Below, piece after piece: positions 1-12,396 of a stretch of DNA of 64,000 bases. The stretch's first letter is position 1, and every line of letters begins with the position of its first letter. Position numbers and translations under genes: made by a program. Below the pieces are notes generated by a model. It searched no databases. It was not told where the DNA came from and saw nothing but the letters and a program-made list of their open reading frames with translations. Source of the DNA: Pterobdella sp. o SKG-2022 (taxonomy: Eukaryota > Annelida > Clitellata > Hirudinida > Piscicolidae); assembly GCA_964035795.1 (NCBI GenBank), contig OZ038320.1:31265125-31329124 (forward strand). Direction: 5' to 3'.

Positions 1-3000
1 AAACAACAAACATATGCTATGCTATATGGCAAAACAGATCATCAAGCACGATGAATAAGAGAGATGACTCGGGTCTCATGCTGAACAGTGGCAGAGGATG
101 TCTGTAAGTCTTAAACATGAATACTTATAAAGAAGAATTTATTATTTATGTTATCAATCATTTCAAAATTTAATTGTGGTTTCAAATTTTCTTTTGCTAA
201 AAAAGCTTTTGAATATTCTCAAAATGAAAGTTTTTTTTTCTCATTTTTATTTTATTTTGTTATAACAATAATAATGAAATAATCTTCTATAATATGCTAA
301 CAATAATAATGCTATTTACATACCACTAATAGTAGTTATACCCATAAAATGACAGGAATGATGACATCGGGGAGTGTTCAGGAAAGAGCAAGTGCATAGC
401 AAACCAGGGAGGTGTGTTGCTTTGTTATATATATATTCATTTATATATTTTTTTTATAATTAATCAACTCAAATGGTGAATCGTCAATGAAATGAATATA
501 AATACCCAAATCTTAAATTAAAAATAAATTTAAACATGAGTCTTTTTAATAATTTTTCTTTATATAGCACTGAACAAGCAAATAAATCTTAGAGTGTTTT
601 CCAAAATATAATCCATTACCTATCACAAACCAAGACTACAACTCATACTTCTGCTGTTGTGACACTCCCATGTGTAATGTAGAAATGATTGTCATTCCAG
701 GCACTGCTAAGCCCCTCAAAGGTCTCCCAGCCAATCAAATTCATATAAATATTATGTATTTATTTTTAAAAACGAAAAAAAATTTTTATATATTTTACAT
801 ATTATTATTATTGTTAATTAAATTTTTGTTTTTATCACAAAATTATCGTGACAACATCAGGAAGGGCATCGAGCATGACACCTCCCTATTTGGAACTGCG
901 CAAGGATCCTAGCAACATTTGGAATGTGGGTGTCTATATGATATTTTATATCAACTATGTGATCTTTTATATATTATATTATATATATTAACCATATTAG
1001 ATTATACTGACGTAGATGTCGCAGTGTGGTTGACAGCACTTGGTTTAAATTATTGATACTTCTTATAACCTATATATCAATACAAATCATAAGAAATTAA
1101 TGGCATTCAGGTAGCCATGATAAGCCTGGTGCCTCCTTTGCTAGTCTCCATCATTACTGTGCTTGGTTGGTCCCCTTGTGACATTCATTTACATTGGTGT
1201 TTGTTGTCTCTGTTTTGTATTTTAAATTTGGTACATTTGATCATCAATTATAAGTTTTTAAGCTATTGCAAACAACAATGATGATGAAAGTGGAGATGAT
1301 AATGATTAAAATTATGATAATGGCGGAGATGATAAGAATGATAACACTCAGGTTTCCTGTTGTACCGCTTATGCAGCACAAAAACCTCAAGCACCTCGAC
1401 TGCCTCTCTAAACTCTCTAGACACAAAATCAGCGCCTCTGTTGCCTCCTCCATCACCCACCTTCTCCCTTCACACAGCTCTCGTCATGGCTAAGGCATCA
1501 GGAAACCCAGCAGCTTTGCTGACAGCTGAAATGCTGAAACAGATTGAGCTGCTGGAGATCAAAGCTAGTCGGTTTTTTGGCGGATGTGTGCAGAAAGCCA
1601 AGATGGCTGATCAGGTTTGAGTGATTTATATTTGGTTTTTTGTATATTATTATTGCTGTTTTTATTTTATTGCTTTTCTCAAATTATTGTTTATTATTTT
1701 ATTGTTAATCAGTTACATTAAAACCCTGCTGTTCACAGACAGTAGCTGTGAAGATATTTACCAGCAGTGAGAAGAAAGCCTGGGATAAGGAACGGGACTT
1801 CTACAACTTGACTTGTGCGTTTGAGTATTATTATTTCCATTATTATTACTTTTTTAATTATTATTGTTATGTTTTTTATTGTTTTTCAATTGTTTTTTTT
1901 ATGATAATGAATTTTTATTCATTGAATAATAATTGTTATTTATATTGTTTTCATTAATATTCATGATCTGCTTATTTTCGATCTCTACTGAGAAAATTCA
2001 AATGTGAACCAATGCTAATGTGTAATGTATACCCTCCTTGTTGCATAATCTATTATGATGTAGAAAATTTTTGTCTTTTATCCTTTCTATTACTGTTATT
2101 AATACTATTTTTAAAAAATTTTTATGCATAGTATTCTTTTATTAATATTATTATCATTTTTGTTATTATTTTTCATCCAAACATGTCATCTTATTATTAT
2201 TATCTATTTTGATTTTTATCATCATTCACATTTACCACCACAACCACAGTCATGAAGGTTGGCGACGACAACGTCTTGAAGTTCATAACGGCATTCAAGA
2301 GGGAGGAGGCACTGTCTGAGACCGACCACACCACCTCACCACTGTCTTCTCAATACTGGCTCATCACTGAGTACCATGATAGGGTGGATTGCTAATATTA
2401 TTATTATTATTAAGATTTTATTGATATATCAACCAACACACACACACACACTCACCAGGGTTCCTTGCACGACTTCCTGAAGCACAATTCATCCAGACAA
2501 AACCATCTCTCTATCCAAGTGGCCATCAGAATGCTCACGTTTGTAGGGTGGAGGGAGATGTGGACTGATCGTGTGGTTGAGAGATTGGGTAGTTGATTGT
2601 TCAATTGATTGAGTGCTTGCTTTGTATATTAATTGATAGATTATAATAGATTAATTTATTTAGTGGTTAATTAATTGGTTCTGGTTAGCTTATAAGGCGT
2701 TTTATACCACAACTAAAATGCAACATGCGCAGTAGATCAACATCCTTTCACACAGGTCTATAGCACAAGGCTTGCAGTTCCTACACTCGAGTACCTACCA
2801 AGACAAAACCAATCTATCAGATTCTGTGTCCAAACAGCAGTGTACTTACAACAAGCCTGTTATCGCCCACAGAGATATCAAGTCCCGCAATATATTGGTG
2901 AAGGATAACTTGAGCTGTTGTATAGGTGACTTTGGGCTTGCTATGGTGCTAGGTAATAAAGACCTCATGAACGTCAGTCAGGTTGGACTTGTTTGTTTCC

Positions 3001-4003
3001 TTCATCATATATTAATTAATGATCCATCATCAACACCAACTTGATACCACTGATGACAGGTAGGAACCATCAGGTACATGTCTCCTGAACTGCTTGCTTG
3101 CCTCTCAGGTTCATGAAATCACAATCTATTAGTATTATCATCGTTATCATCACCACCATCATTATCCAAAGCTACCATCACCACCACTACAGCCATTATC
3201 ATCATCATAACCACCATAACCCTCATCATCATTATCACACACGAACACAGAGTACAGCAAGACCTCTTTCCTGAACAATGACTACTACGCCCTGGCCCTG
3301 GTCATGTGGGAAGTCATGACAATGATCCAAGATGACGAGTCAGAAATAGGTGTGTATCTATCGTTGTGTGTATTTTATTTTTATCATTATTATTGTTATT
3401 TTTTTCATTGTTATTATTATTCCTATTATTGTAATTATTGTTTTTTTTTGGTCTTATTTAAATTTTTTATTGATAATTAGTATTACTTTTATATTCATAA
3501 TATTAAAAAACAACACAACAGAGGGGACAAGCAAATACTGTTTGCCATACGAGGACAAAGTGGGCTTGAATCCAAGTGTGGAAGATATGCATCAGGTGAA
3601 TATGATTTGATGTTTCTATGTGGAGATTGTGAGGATGTCTGAGGTCGGAGTTCATGTGGGAATGACAGTTGTGGGAGGAATGTTATAGTGGTTGTGAGGG
3701 TCATGTGGTTATGGCATTTTGTAAAATAAGCATTACGTATTTTGAATGATCACAATTGAAGACAATTACATACAAAAATACCACTAGCGCTGCAGCCAAT
3801 ATAAAATAATGATGGTGACTATTATTATAACAGTGAGAATAATGATAATAATGATAATGAGTGTATAGTTGATGATCCTGATTAATGTTACAAAGGTGGT
3901 GGTTGGTGAGAGGTACAGGCCACTCTTGAACCCACAATGGAAGAACAATCCGGTTGGTGAAGTGTCGTTTATATATTGACATTCTTTTTATATAATTTTG
4001 AGA

Positions 4004-4034
<31 letters not shown>

Positions 4035-5273
4035 AATAGACAGCTAGATACCCATGCACACAGATAACCTCATCAGTGGCCACCTCCATAGATGACATGT
4101 GGGACTTGGACCCTGAAGCCAGGATCAACACTTACCTTTTCCTTCACCGGTGTGTGCCCTTTTATTGTTTATTATGGTTCTTGTTATTGATTTCGTTTTC
4201 ATGGATATTTCGTATGTTAACTTAAAGTTGATGCCTCTTTATATATAAATTAAAAGCTATATAGAATTTTATTCAATTTCGCGTTGTCAATGTTATTGCA
4301 TTGCATGGCAGCATACAACCACCGCAGACTGGATTCTCTGCAAGTTCAACGACAGGCAGGCGACTCTGAATGCTTCTACGATAACAACAACAAAGACGAC
4401 AGCAGGAACACTACTAATAACTTCTACAACAGCCCTTCTCACTTCCCGGAGCATGGGAGCCTAAAAGCACAAGAAGGGAACAATGCTTCCAGTATTAATG
4501 GTTCTTATAAGTTGCTTGATCGAGACACTGATAACTATTTCATTGATAAGATCTACGCCATTACAGAGAGTAACGAGTTGATCAACAAGAAGGACGACAA
4601 AGCCGATGCCAGCTTCAGCAACGCAAGACTTGATGACGTAGGAAAGTCTGATGACTCACTGCTGGTTGAATCACTGCAGAACAAGGCTGCATCTATGACC
4701 ACCTCTACAGAACTTGACCACAACATCAACGCCCCCAATATTCTCACCATCGATATGGATGATGATTATTTGGTGCCGCCCTTCAACCTCATCAAAATGG
4801 CTACCCCACTCCCAGCCACTGCCGATGACACTGATGATGGGACTGCTGACAGTGATCCTACCAGGACTAAAACCAACTTTGATGTTATAGGCAGTGATAA
4901 TTATATCAATAAAAACAACGTTTTCAATTACTCGCCCAGCACCGTCTTTAACAAGGATGACGTCTGTGCTGTGGATGTATTCAATTTCAACTGTCTAGGC
5001 TTTTTGAGTGAGAACCAAATCAATGAAATCGATCATTTCCAGAATAAATACGACAACAATAAAAATGTATATGTCAACAAAAACAACCAGAAAAATTTCG
5101 GAACTGATATCAAAAATACACATGATAACGATATCAACAAAAACCTATATAAAAATAACCAGATAAATACTGAGGAAACTAATATATATAAGGAAGGAGG
5201 GTACCAGGTGGATCTGACGCCATTGGTGGTGGTGGTGGGCGATAATAAGGCGCCTGTCCCTTCTCCTGTTTAA
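1..5273 (+). CDS. Activin receptor type-II-like Ser/Thr kinase receptor (5' end outside window)
   Basis: A type II TGF-beta-superfamily receptor, which binds activin/BMP-type ligands and phosphorylates type I receptors. Exons I can phase: ~47-103, 356-411, 593-721, 861-925, 1111-1165, 1352-1614, 1739-1814, 2250-2383, 2459-2547, 2756-2981, 3060-3108, 3251-3349, 3522-3595, 3896-3952, 4064-4151, 4312-5273. The ectodomain is Cys-rich and ends in the three-finger signature [12 protein letters not shown] transmembrane helix ([19 protein letters not shown]) lies across 1111-1165 and the next exon. The kinase has VAVK (1739 exon), [22 protein letters not shown] and a [15 protein letters not shown] stretch close to ACVR2/punt, with DPEAR near its end. 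The last exon adds an unusual tail of about 320 residues rich in Asn and Asp. The signal peptide is not in the window, and the extent of the first listed exon is uncertain. The glycine loop is atypical (ASRFFGGCV). BMPR2 also has a long tail, but the kinase motifs favour ACVR2. Family call firm, subtype likely. Confidence 0.88.
4007..4033 (+). repeat. (GATA)n microsatellite
   Basis: About six GATA units directly upstream of the acceptor for the 4064 exon of the receptor gene. The same motif borders the much larger array at 31862. Confidence 0.9.
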
Positions 5274-7437
5274 CTGCTTGTTTGCTTAAACTCTTATCAC
5301 GGCCATTGACTCCTATCATTTTTTGTGGCTAATTGATTAAAAAAATTTTTTTTTCGTGTCATATTCATATCGTTATTATTATAAAAGATTCAAATCATAA
5401 TTGGTCACTTGTATCGTTGTTATTTATGATATTTAACCATTTATATGTTATTCATCATCTGCGTAACAAATTATCACCATTTTAGTTTGTAATAATGGTT
5501 ATCATTATCATCTTTCGAGTTGAATATCCCAAACGAAAACTCTTCATTGGACCAAATAATGCACCAAGCTTTCAGGAAGATGAACTTTCGTTATCAAGCA
5601 CCCAGAAAAGCTTGTGCATTATTTGCTTCAATTCAACTGAGTGTCTGTTTTTGTGCGGTTATCAATGTTGTTTTTGTTATCTTTGTTGTCGTTGTTATTA
5701 TAGCGTCTTCACTTTTATTAATATTGTCAACACAGGTTAATTATCAGTCTTAATATTTTTGTCAGTTATTATTATCAGTATTATTATTAATATCATTTTC
5801 AGTTATTATTATAATTATTTTTAATGTGAATTAAGCTAATTGCTGTTACTGTAATACATAATTTTGTTATGGTTTATTATATTATCATAATTTTTGTTAA
5901 CATAATGTTGTGCTTAGAATTTTTATCAATATAATTTTTATTATTATATATATTTATTTTCTTCATTTTTATGTATAATTATTGTTTTTATCATTGAATG
6001 TAATTATTGTTTTTTTATCATATATAATTATTTTTCTTATTATTCGGACGATCGGACTCCTATGTGTATATAACTTTGATGTCGATAGTTTTTTCATTTT
6101 CATTTTTTAGTGCTTAGATTAACATTTTTTTGCCTAATTTTCAAATTATTTTGTTTCATCAACAATTCAAGAAGCTATACGTAAGTGAATTCGTATGTTA
6201 GTTGTTGAAGGCATGTTGGAAATCTTCCATTACTGTCCTACTATTGTGAAGATCTGCTATTACTACTACTACTAATAATAATAGTGCCAATACTGATGCT
6301 AATGCTATTGATAATAGTACTACTAATACTATTGCTACCACTACCCTTTCTTGAACTAATACTCATTCTGCTACTACAATGCTTTTTGTAATGACAAATA
6401 GGCCATTTATATGTCTAATTTTTACATTTGTTCGCACTATAATTATCATTATCGCGAACCTCTTTGATATTTTTAATATACGAACATTAGAAAGAAGCGA
6501 GCTAGATTTAAATCGAATAATTCGGCTCAAAGAGTCTGTGAGTGTTGTTAAATATTAAGAAATCAATGTGTGTGCCCAGTGTTACTTGTTAAGGATTATT
6601 GGATAAGAAATTTAATTACCATTTGTTCATACATGTTTCGCTTACATTAACTCACCCAATAAACTTTTATTATTCTTATAGTGTTCTTATTTATATGATA
6701 CGTTTAAAATATATCTAAGACTAGATGCTTAGTTTTTTTCGTATAATTGCCACAACTTTTTTTAACACCTTCAAAAACCAATAGTCTTAAAGCGTTTGGC
6801 GCAAAATAAAAGTATAACAGAAAAAATAGAGATTTTTAATGTAAATGTAATTAAATATTATGAAGCGCTTTTCTTTGTATACCAAAGCACTTGTTACGAC
6901 AAAATGCAGCAAAAACACATTTTAGGACAGGTGATAAATGTCAGTCCAACCCAGTAACTAGATAATTAGTCTAATGTTCTACCAAATAAGCTATATAAGT
7001 CAAAAAACTTCCATTTTCAGAGATTCCAAAAATTTTCAGATTTTGATATATTCTGATTTTGAGGGCCTACTGTATATTAACAAAACTAAACAAACCTAAC
7101 CTAACCTAATAAACCTAAACAAACATAGATAGTTAATGCAAACCTCATTATCAATTTTTCATTGAAAATTTATTTATTTTTTTAATTATTTAATATATTA
7201 AAAAAAAAATAATTTCACTTTGAATATTTCATATTATATTTTATAAGTGATGATTATTCGTCAACCAACCAAATATTTTTTTTGAGATTTTGTCAAAATG
7301 TTTGTATTTCGTTGCAGAAAGAAAATTCAAATAAAAAACTAGTATATAAAAAATTAGTATATATAAAAATACAGTTTATCTTTATAAATAATTTGAATGC
7401 TAATTAAATGTAGTTTTTTTCTTAGTTTAAATTTACA
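5274..7437. other. A+T-rich intergenic region with no convincing gene
   Basis: It holds the receptor 3' flank, many TTATTATT runs and, at 6925-7000, a tRNA-derived SINE remnant. Short open frames at 5495-5753 are low-complexity and lack coding features. Confidence 0.6.
6925..7000 (-). mobile_element. Remnant of a tRNA-derived SINE (head region)
   Basis: On the minus strand TAGCTTATTTGG fits the pol III A box (TRGYNNANNNGG). A degraded B-box-like GGTTGGAC follows about 40 nt later. Between them, CATTAGACTAATT is shared with the SINE found in each hemerythrin unit (for example 42273-42432), so both probably belong to one family. Confidence 0.5.
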
Positions 7438-10400
7438 ATGACGACTCAAAAAGTTAATAACCCGTCTATCGGAGACTTAACATTGCAAGATATATCGGCA
7501 ATATTGAAGTGAGTTTTTCATATAAACGTCTAAACATTTTTTTCCAGTTTTAATTAATTTGAAACCAAATGTGCTAATTAGTTACCAAGCTCTGAAATAA
7601 CACTAAGTTTTATATAAATGATCCAAAAATTGATATATTTCGTGAGTATATTCATTTTTATTTTGATTAAAATATAGTTTTGACAAGAGTAAATTAAATA
7701 GCTTATTGCTAATATAATTTTAATGCTTATTCAGCATTAACACTCACGAGCCTCATACCTTGGTTGTTTATATTTGTTAATATTTTAAATATTTCAGCAT
7801 CATAATTTTTATTCATCATCTCAAATAGAACTAGTTAATTTTTCATTATCAAATATACATTGATTACCTTAATATAATTAGCTATAAATTTGTTATAAAT
7901 AATACATTAAAAAATCATCATTATATGAATCAATTATAATTATAAAAGCTCAATATTAATGAATTATTGATAATACTTTTTTAGTGTATTGAGTGAAAAT
8001 TCAGTAGGTTCATTAACCTTTGACCAGCTATCGAACACTCTTTCCTCCCACTTCACCAACAAATCTGATGTGCATAAAATTGTCCTAGCCTTGGTCTGTT
8101 ACTAAATGTTCCAAAAGTATTAAATTATTATTACTATTATTCTCATATTGATTTTTTTGTTTTTATTATTATTCTCATTATTATACCATCTAACCTCATG
8201 TAGTGAGACACAAGATGTTAAATAGAAAAAAATTTTATAATAATATTTTTCAGGCAACCCTGCACCAGCAAACAGACCTGTTGTCAACTCCACAACAGCG
8301 CCTTGCTTGCCTATACCTCATTATCGACACTGCTTCCCTTGCCTCCAACAACCATAACCTGGAAACTATGGTTGTTGTTATTTTTATTTCTTGTTATTTT
8401 TTTTATTCATTTTTATTTTTTTATTTTTCTTGTTTTACTGGACCCTCATCATTTTCAGTTCATAATACTTTCATTTACCAAATCACAAAGTTGAACTTAA
8501 ATTTATTAGTTTAAAATTTCTCTCATCAACAGTTTCATTTTGTTGTTATTTTTCCATTACATACACATTCATATGTTGTTGCATTTGCAGCTTGAAGGTC
8601 ATGAGAAATACATGTTTCAACTATTAGCCAAGAATCCTAAAGAGGTTTGTTTATTTATCTATATCTTTATCTATCTATTTTCTATCAACTTTTTCGTCAA
8701 TCTAATTCAACTACATTCCACCCTCCAATAAGATATCACGACAGACGCCTCTACAGTTCTTAAACTCAGATGTTTCGAATGTAAGTATCATTACCAGAAG
8801 GCTTTTAACGATAATTTTAATATATTATGATGCATAGCTTTTTTTATGTTGAGCGATCATTAAGTAATTGAATTAGGTTAATAAATATTTTCCACGTAGG
8901 TCCTGGGCATGACGTTAAACTGCACCAAAGACAGCGTCTCCAATTTGAGACTGCTTTCCTGTTATAACCTGGATAACAGTAGACTTCGGTAACAGGTATC
9001 GACAAACTGATATCCTGGTATCATTGTCATTTGGCTTGGCGGAGGATCATTCTTTATTGACAACGGCAAGGCAAACTGCCCAAATGTGGGAACGGCGGTT
9101 CTTGATATCCGATAGTTTCAAGTTGGACGTTAGCTTGGGCTGGCAGTTCTATGAAAACTTTGTCCCAACTAAAAATGGCTTTCAGCTACTGGGACGCCTA
9201 CAGCAGTATAATCTAATATGGATATTATTATTATTATATGGAGTAGAGCCCTGTGGAACCAATCAATTGCGCAACCAAAGCCCCAGCTAAGGGCGATCAA
9301 ATGGTCAACTTAGAAATAAATGAAGTACAATAGCCTGAACCTAAAAGTAAGAACACAAACACAAAGTATTTATTAGTAAGAACACAAACACAAAGTATTT
9401 ATCAAATTTATAAATACTTATTGTTTGTGTTCTTACTAATAAATACTTATTGTTTGTGTCCTTACTAATGAATACTTTGTGTTTATTGATCTCACTATTC
9501 TACGTCATCATAGTAATTGATCACTATAAGGATTATTTATATTGGGTGTATAATGATTGAGGTGATTTTAATGTGTTTCAGATGCAAGACAGCGTATCAG
9601 AGAAAGGCAACCAACTACCTGCCTCTGTTAATTGTCATTTGAGCTGTGTGATTGGCCAGCCAGAGAATGAAAGGTGGCGCTTGTTACATGTAGATTTATG
9701 CTAAAGTATTTCTCCTATTAATAGAAAGCTGTTGCTTAAGAAAGCCTAACCCTCTACTGAGGAAAACGGGCTATAAAAAATAATGATGAGCAGAAAAGAT
9801 TTAATTTTTTTCTATTTTACTAATAAATATAGTTTTTCAAAATAATTTTTATTGTTTTCACCAAATAAATCTTTTTTTTAGTGTCTATTTTTCTGAGGAC
9901 CAATCAGAGATGGATATTCAAAAGAACGTGGCAGAATCAATTCTAGGGGATCCAAACCATTATTTTCATTGGTCTTTTTCTCCTGAATTTATTTTGCCAC
10001 CGCCCCCTTTGCATTCTTCTTTGGATAGTGAAGTTAGCAATTTTTCAATTTTGGGTTGAATATTTCTTAATTGTTTGATTAAAATAAAAATTAAAATACT
10101 ATTATTTTGAATGTATGAAGCGCTAAAGCAAGAAACCAGGGCGCTATAAACCATCCTCTTTTTTCTCAGTTGATCTGGTTACAAGAGGAAACAACCCAAC
10201 ACCAACCATTAATTGATCCATGTTTTTTTGATGGTCAATCTAAAAATAAATCAAGCAAAGATCAAGAACATACACAAGATAATAATGGTGGGAAATTAAA
10301 GAATAAAAATGAAGAGGTGAAAATCGTTAGTAAATCTGGGGGAAAAGATGAAAAAAATGTCAACAAGAAAACATTTAACGATGATGAAAATTTTGATGAA

Positions 10401-12396
10401 GATGAAGACGATGAGGATGAAAATAATGAAGAGGAAGAAGATGAAAATGGAGATGAAGAAGAAGAAGAAGAAGAAGAAGTTGATAATTTGACTTCAAAAT
10501 CAAGTAACAAAAAAATTAAAAACAATGAAAAAATATCAGATACAACATCAAAAAATGAAAAAACAGATAAACTCCATACCAAAGAACAAATCAACAAAGA
10601 CAATAATAGCATCACCACGGAATCAAATAACAAAAATAAAGATACAAAAGAGGATAATAATAATGATATATCCAATATTGCTGATGCTAGTGGTAGTAGT
10701 AGTGGTGGCGGTAACGTGGATATATATAGCGAAGCCAAAGTACTCATCAACAAGGCGTGTATCACTTCGCTATCTTTGCAAGAAAGTAAAGGTTTGTGCT
10801 TCTGAGGATGATGATAATAATGTTAATACTAATGATGATGAAACACCAGAGTTGAACAAAATGCTGGTCGAGAACAGTAAACTGGTGTACCACATCGGCT
10901 TCACTCCCAATAAAGTTTGTGTCAAATTACCAACCTTGGCATGCTCAACTTGTGCTTAATATAACTGCTATTCTATACACCTCATTCTTTCTCATAATGT
11001 TCTTTCCATCAATTTTTTTTCTTCTTCCTCCTCACAGCTCACAGAGTTGGTGGAGCACAACCCATTAATCGCCATTGAGGTTCTTCTCAAACTCACCCAG
11101 TCCAACCAGATCACTGAGTCAGTTTCATTTTTTGTCCACGTTTTTATTTTGAAAATAACCATTAAAATTATTGATTTTGTTATTAATATTATGAATTTTA
11201 TACATTATTTTCGTTTATTCCCATAATTCTTTATTTTTTGATTATAAAAAATATTTTTTTTTTTATTTTCTCATTCTGTCCATCATCAGTTATTATGCAG
11301 TGTTGGTCAACATGGAGATGTCTCTACACTCCATGGAAGTGGTCAATCGAGTCACTACTGTTAGTTATGACCATAATAATAATATGATGATGATAATAAT
11401 AATAAAAATAATAACATTATTATCAATAATATGCTAATAATAATAATAATAATATAATGATAGAAGTAAACAATAATGGCTGTTTTTTTAATGACGTCAG
11501 GCTCTAGAGCTGCCTGCAGAGTACATTCAGTTGTACATTAACAATGGCATCATCACGTGCCAGCAATGTAAGGACAAGTACCTGCAGAACAGGTAGGAGA
11601 TGATAATAAAAATAATCATAAATTTATTATTTCTATTCTTAAAATTATTATCAACTATATGTTTAAACTGATAATCTCAATAGAGTTCGGTTAATTTTTC
11701 ATTTATTATATTCATACAAAATATTATTTCACAAAACCAAGCTTTTGCCACAATGTACTTGTAACATCAAATGATATAACCCTTTCAGGTTGGTGAGGTT
11801 GTTCTGTGTCTTCCTGCAATCCCTCATCAGCAGGAAGATTGTGGGTTTGAAGGTGGGTGAGCTGTATATTTATATTTGGGTCTTTTTATGCTTAAAATCA
11901 CCATATATTTGTTTATATTTATCATATAAAATATTGATATCACTAACATTAATTCGTGTGTTCATGGTCGATATCTGTGTTTAGAGTCTTCATGTGTATA
12001 AGATAGGCATATGAGTAGAAAGATAGTTTAAAAGATAGATACTAAGTCTTAGGCACTAACCTAAAAAAGTGGTTAAACTTGCTTTATCTACAAACCAATA
12101 TTTGTACATCCACTTGATAATGTAAGTTCATTTTACGAAAAGCTTCGTGGAATAAAATAAACTCCTAAAAGCGTTTTCATTTGAATGTAAAAAAAATAAT
12201 TTGCGTTTATATATACTGTTAATGTCTATTGTTTCATACTTATAACCAGGACATCTTCATAGAAGTGCAGGCGTTCTGCATCGACTTCATCAAAATCAAG
12301 GAAGCTGTTGCTCTATTCAAGCTGCTCAAGAATCTGGAGGCCAATGACCAATCAAATGATAAAAATTCACCGCCATCTTTGAAAGATACTAAATAG
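7438..12396 (+). CDS. CNOT11: CNOT11, CCR4-NOT transcription complex subunit 11
   Basis: Subunit of the CCR4-NOT deadenylase complex (mRNA decay and translational repression); in other animals it binds the CNOT1 N-terminus with CNOT10. Exons: 7438-7508, 7985-8093, 8254-8370, 8591-8644, 8733-8780, 9582-9673, 9882-10032, 10170-10914, 11038-11117, 11290-11359, 11501-11592, 11789-11852, 12250-12396; about 613 residues against roughly 510 in human. The N-terminal repeat part includes [19 protein letters not shown]. The middle has the conserved [13 protein letters not shown]. The C-terminal domain is near-textbook: [57 protein letters not shown] and [13 protein letters not shown]. An insertion of about 150 residues rich in Asp, Glu, Lys and Asn sits in the 10170 exon. 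One base must be skipped near 10791 to keep frame into the C-terminal domain. The start is the ATG at 7438, followed by a short exon with a good donor. Identity is firm. Confidence 0.93.
8895..9315. repeat. Intronic repeat-like insertion ending in SINE-tail sequence
   Basis: A block less A+T-rich than its surroundings lies in the CNOT11 intron between exons 8733-8780 and 9582-9673. I do not recognise 8895-9226. Bases 9227-9312 (GTGGAACCAATCAATTGCGC, then GGGCGATCAAATGGTCAAC) match the tail of the SINE in the hemerythrin units, in the opposite window orientation. The small open frame at 9024-9290 is probably part of this element and not a gene. Confidence 0.5.
9346..9467. repeat. Long inverted repeat (two direct copies facing two inverted copies)
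   Basis: AGTAAGAACACAAACACAAA and its following TATTTATT occur twice (9346 and 9375). They are followed after about 8 bp by two reverse-complement copies. The arms are about 57 bp and nearly perfect, enough for a stable hairpin in DNA or in the intron RNA. Confidence 0.8.

Noticed and set aside
7090..7125. CCTAA repeats that could be interstitial telomere sequence
   Set aside because: Only about three units, interrupted; chance is adequate in A+T-rich sequence.
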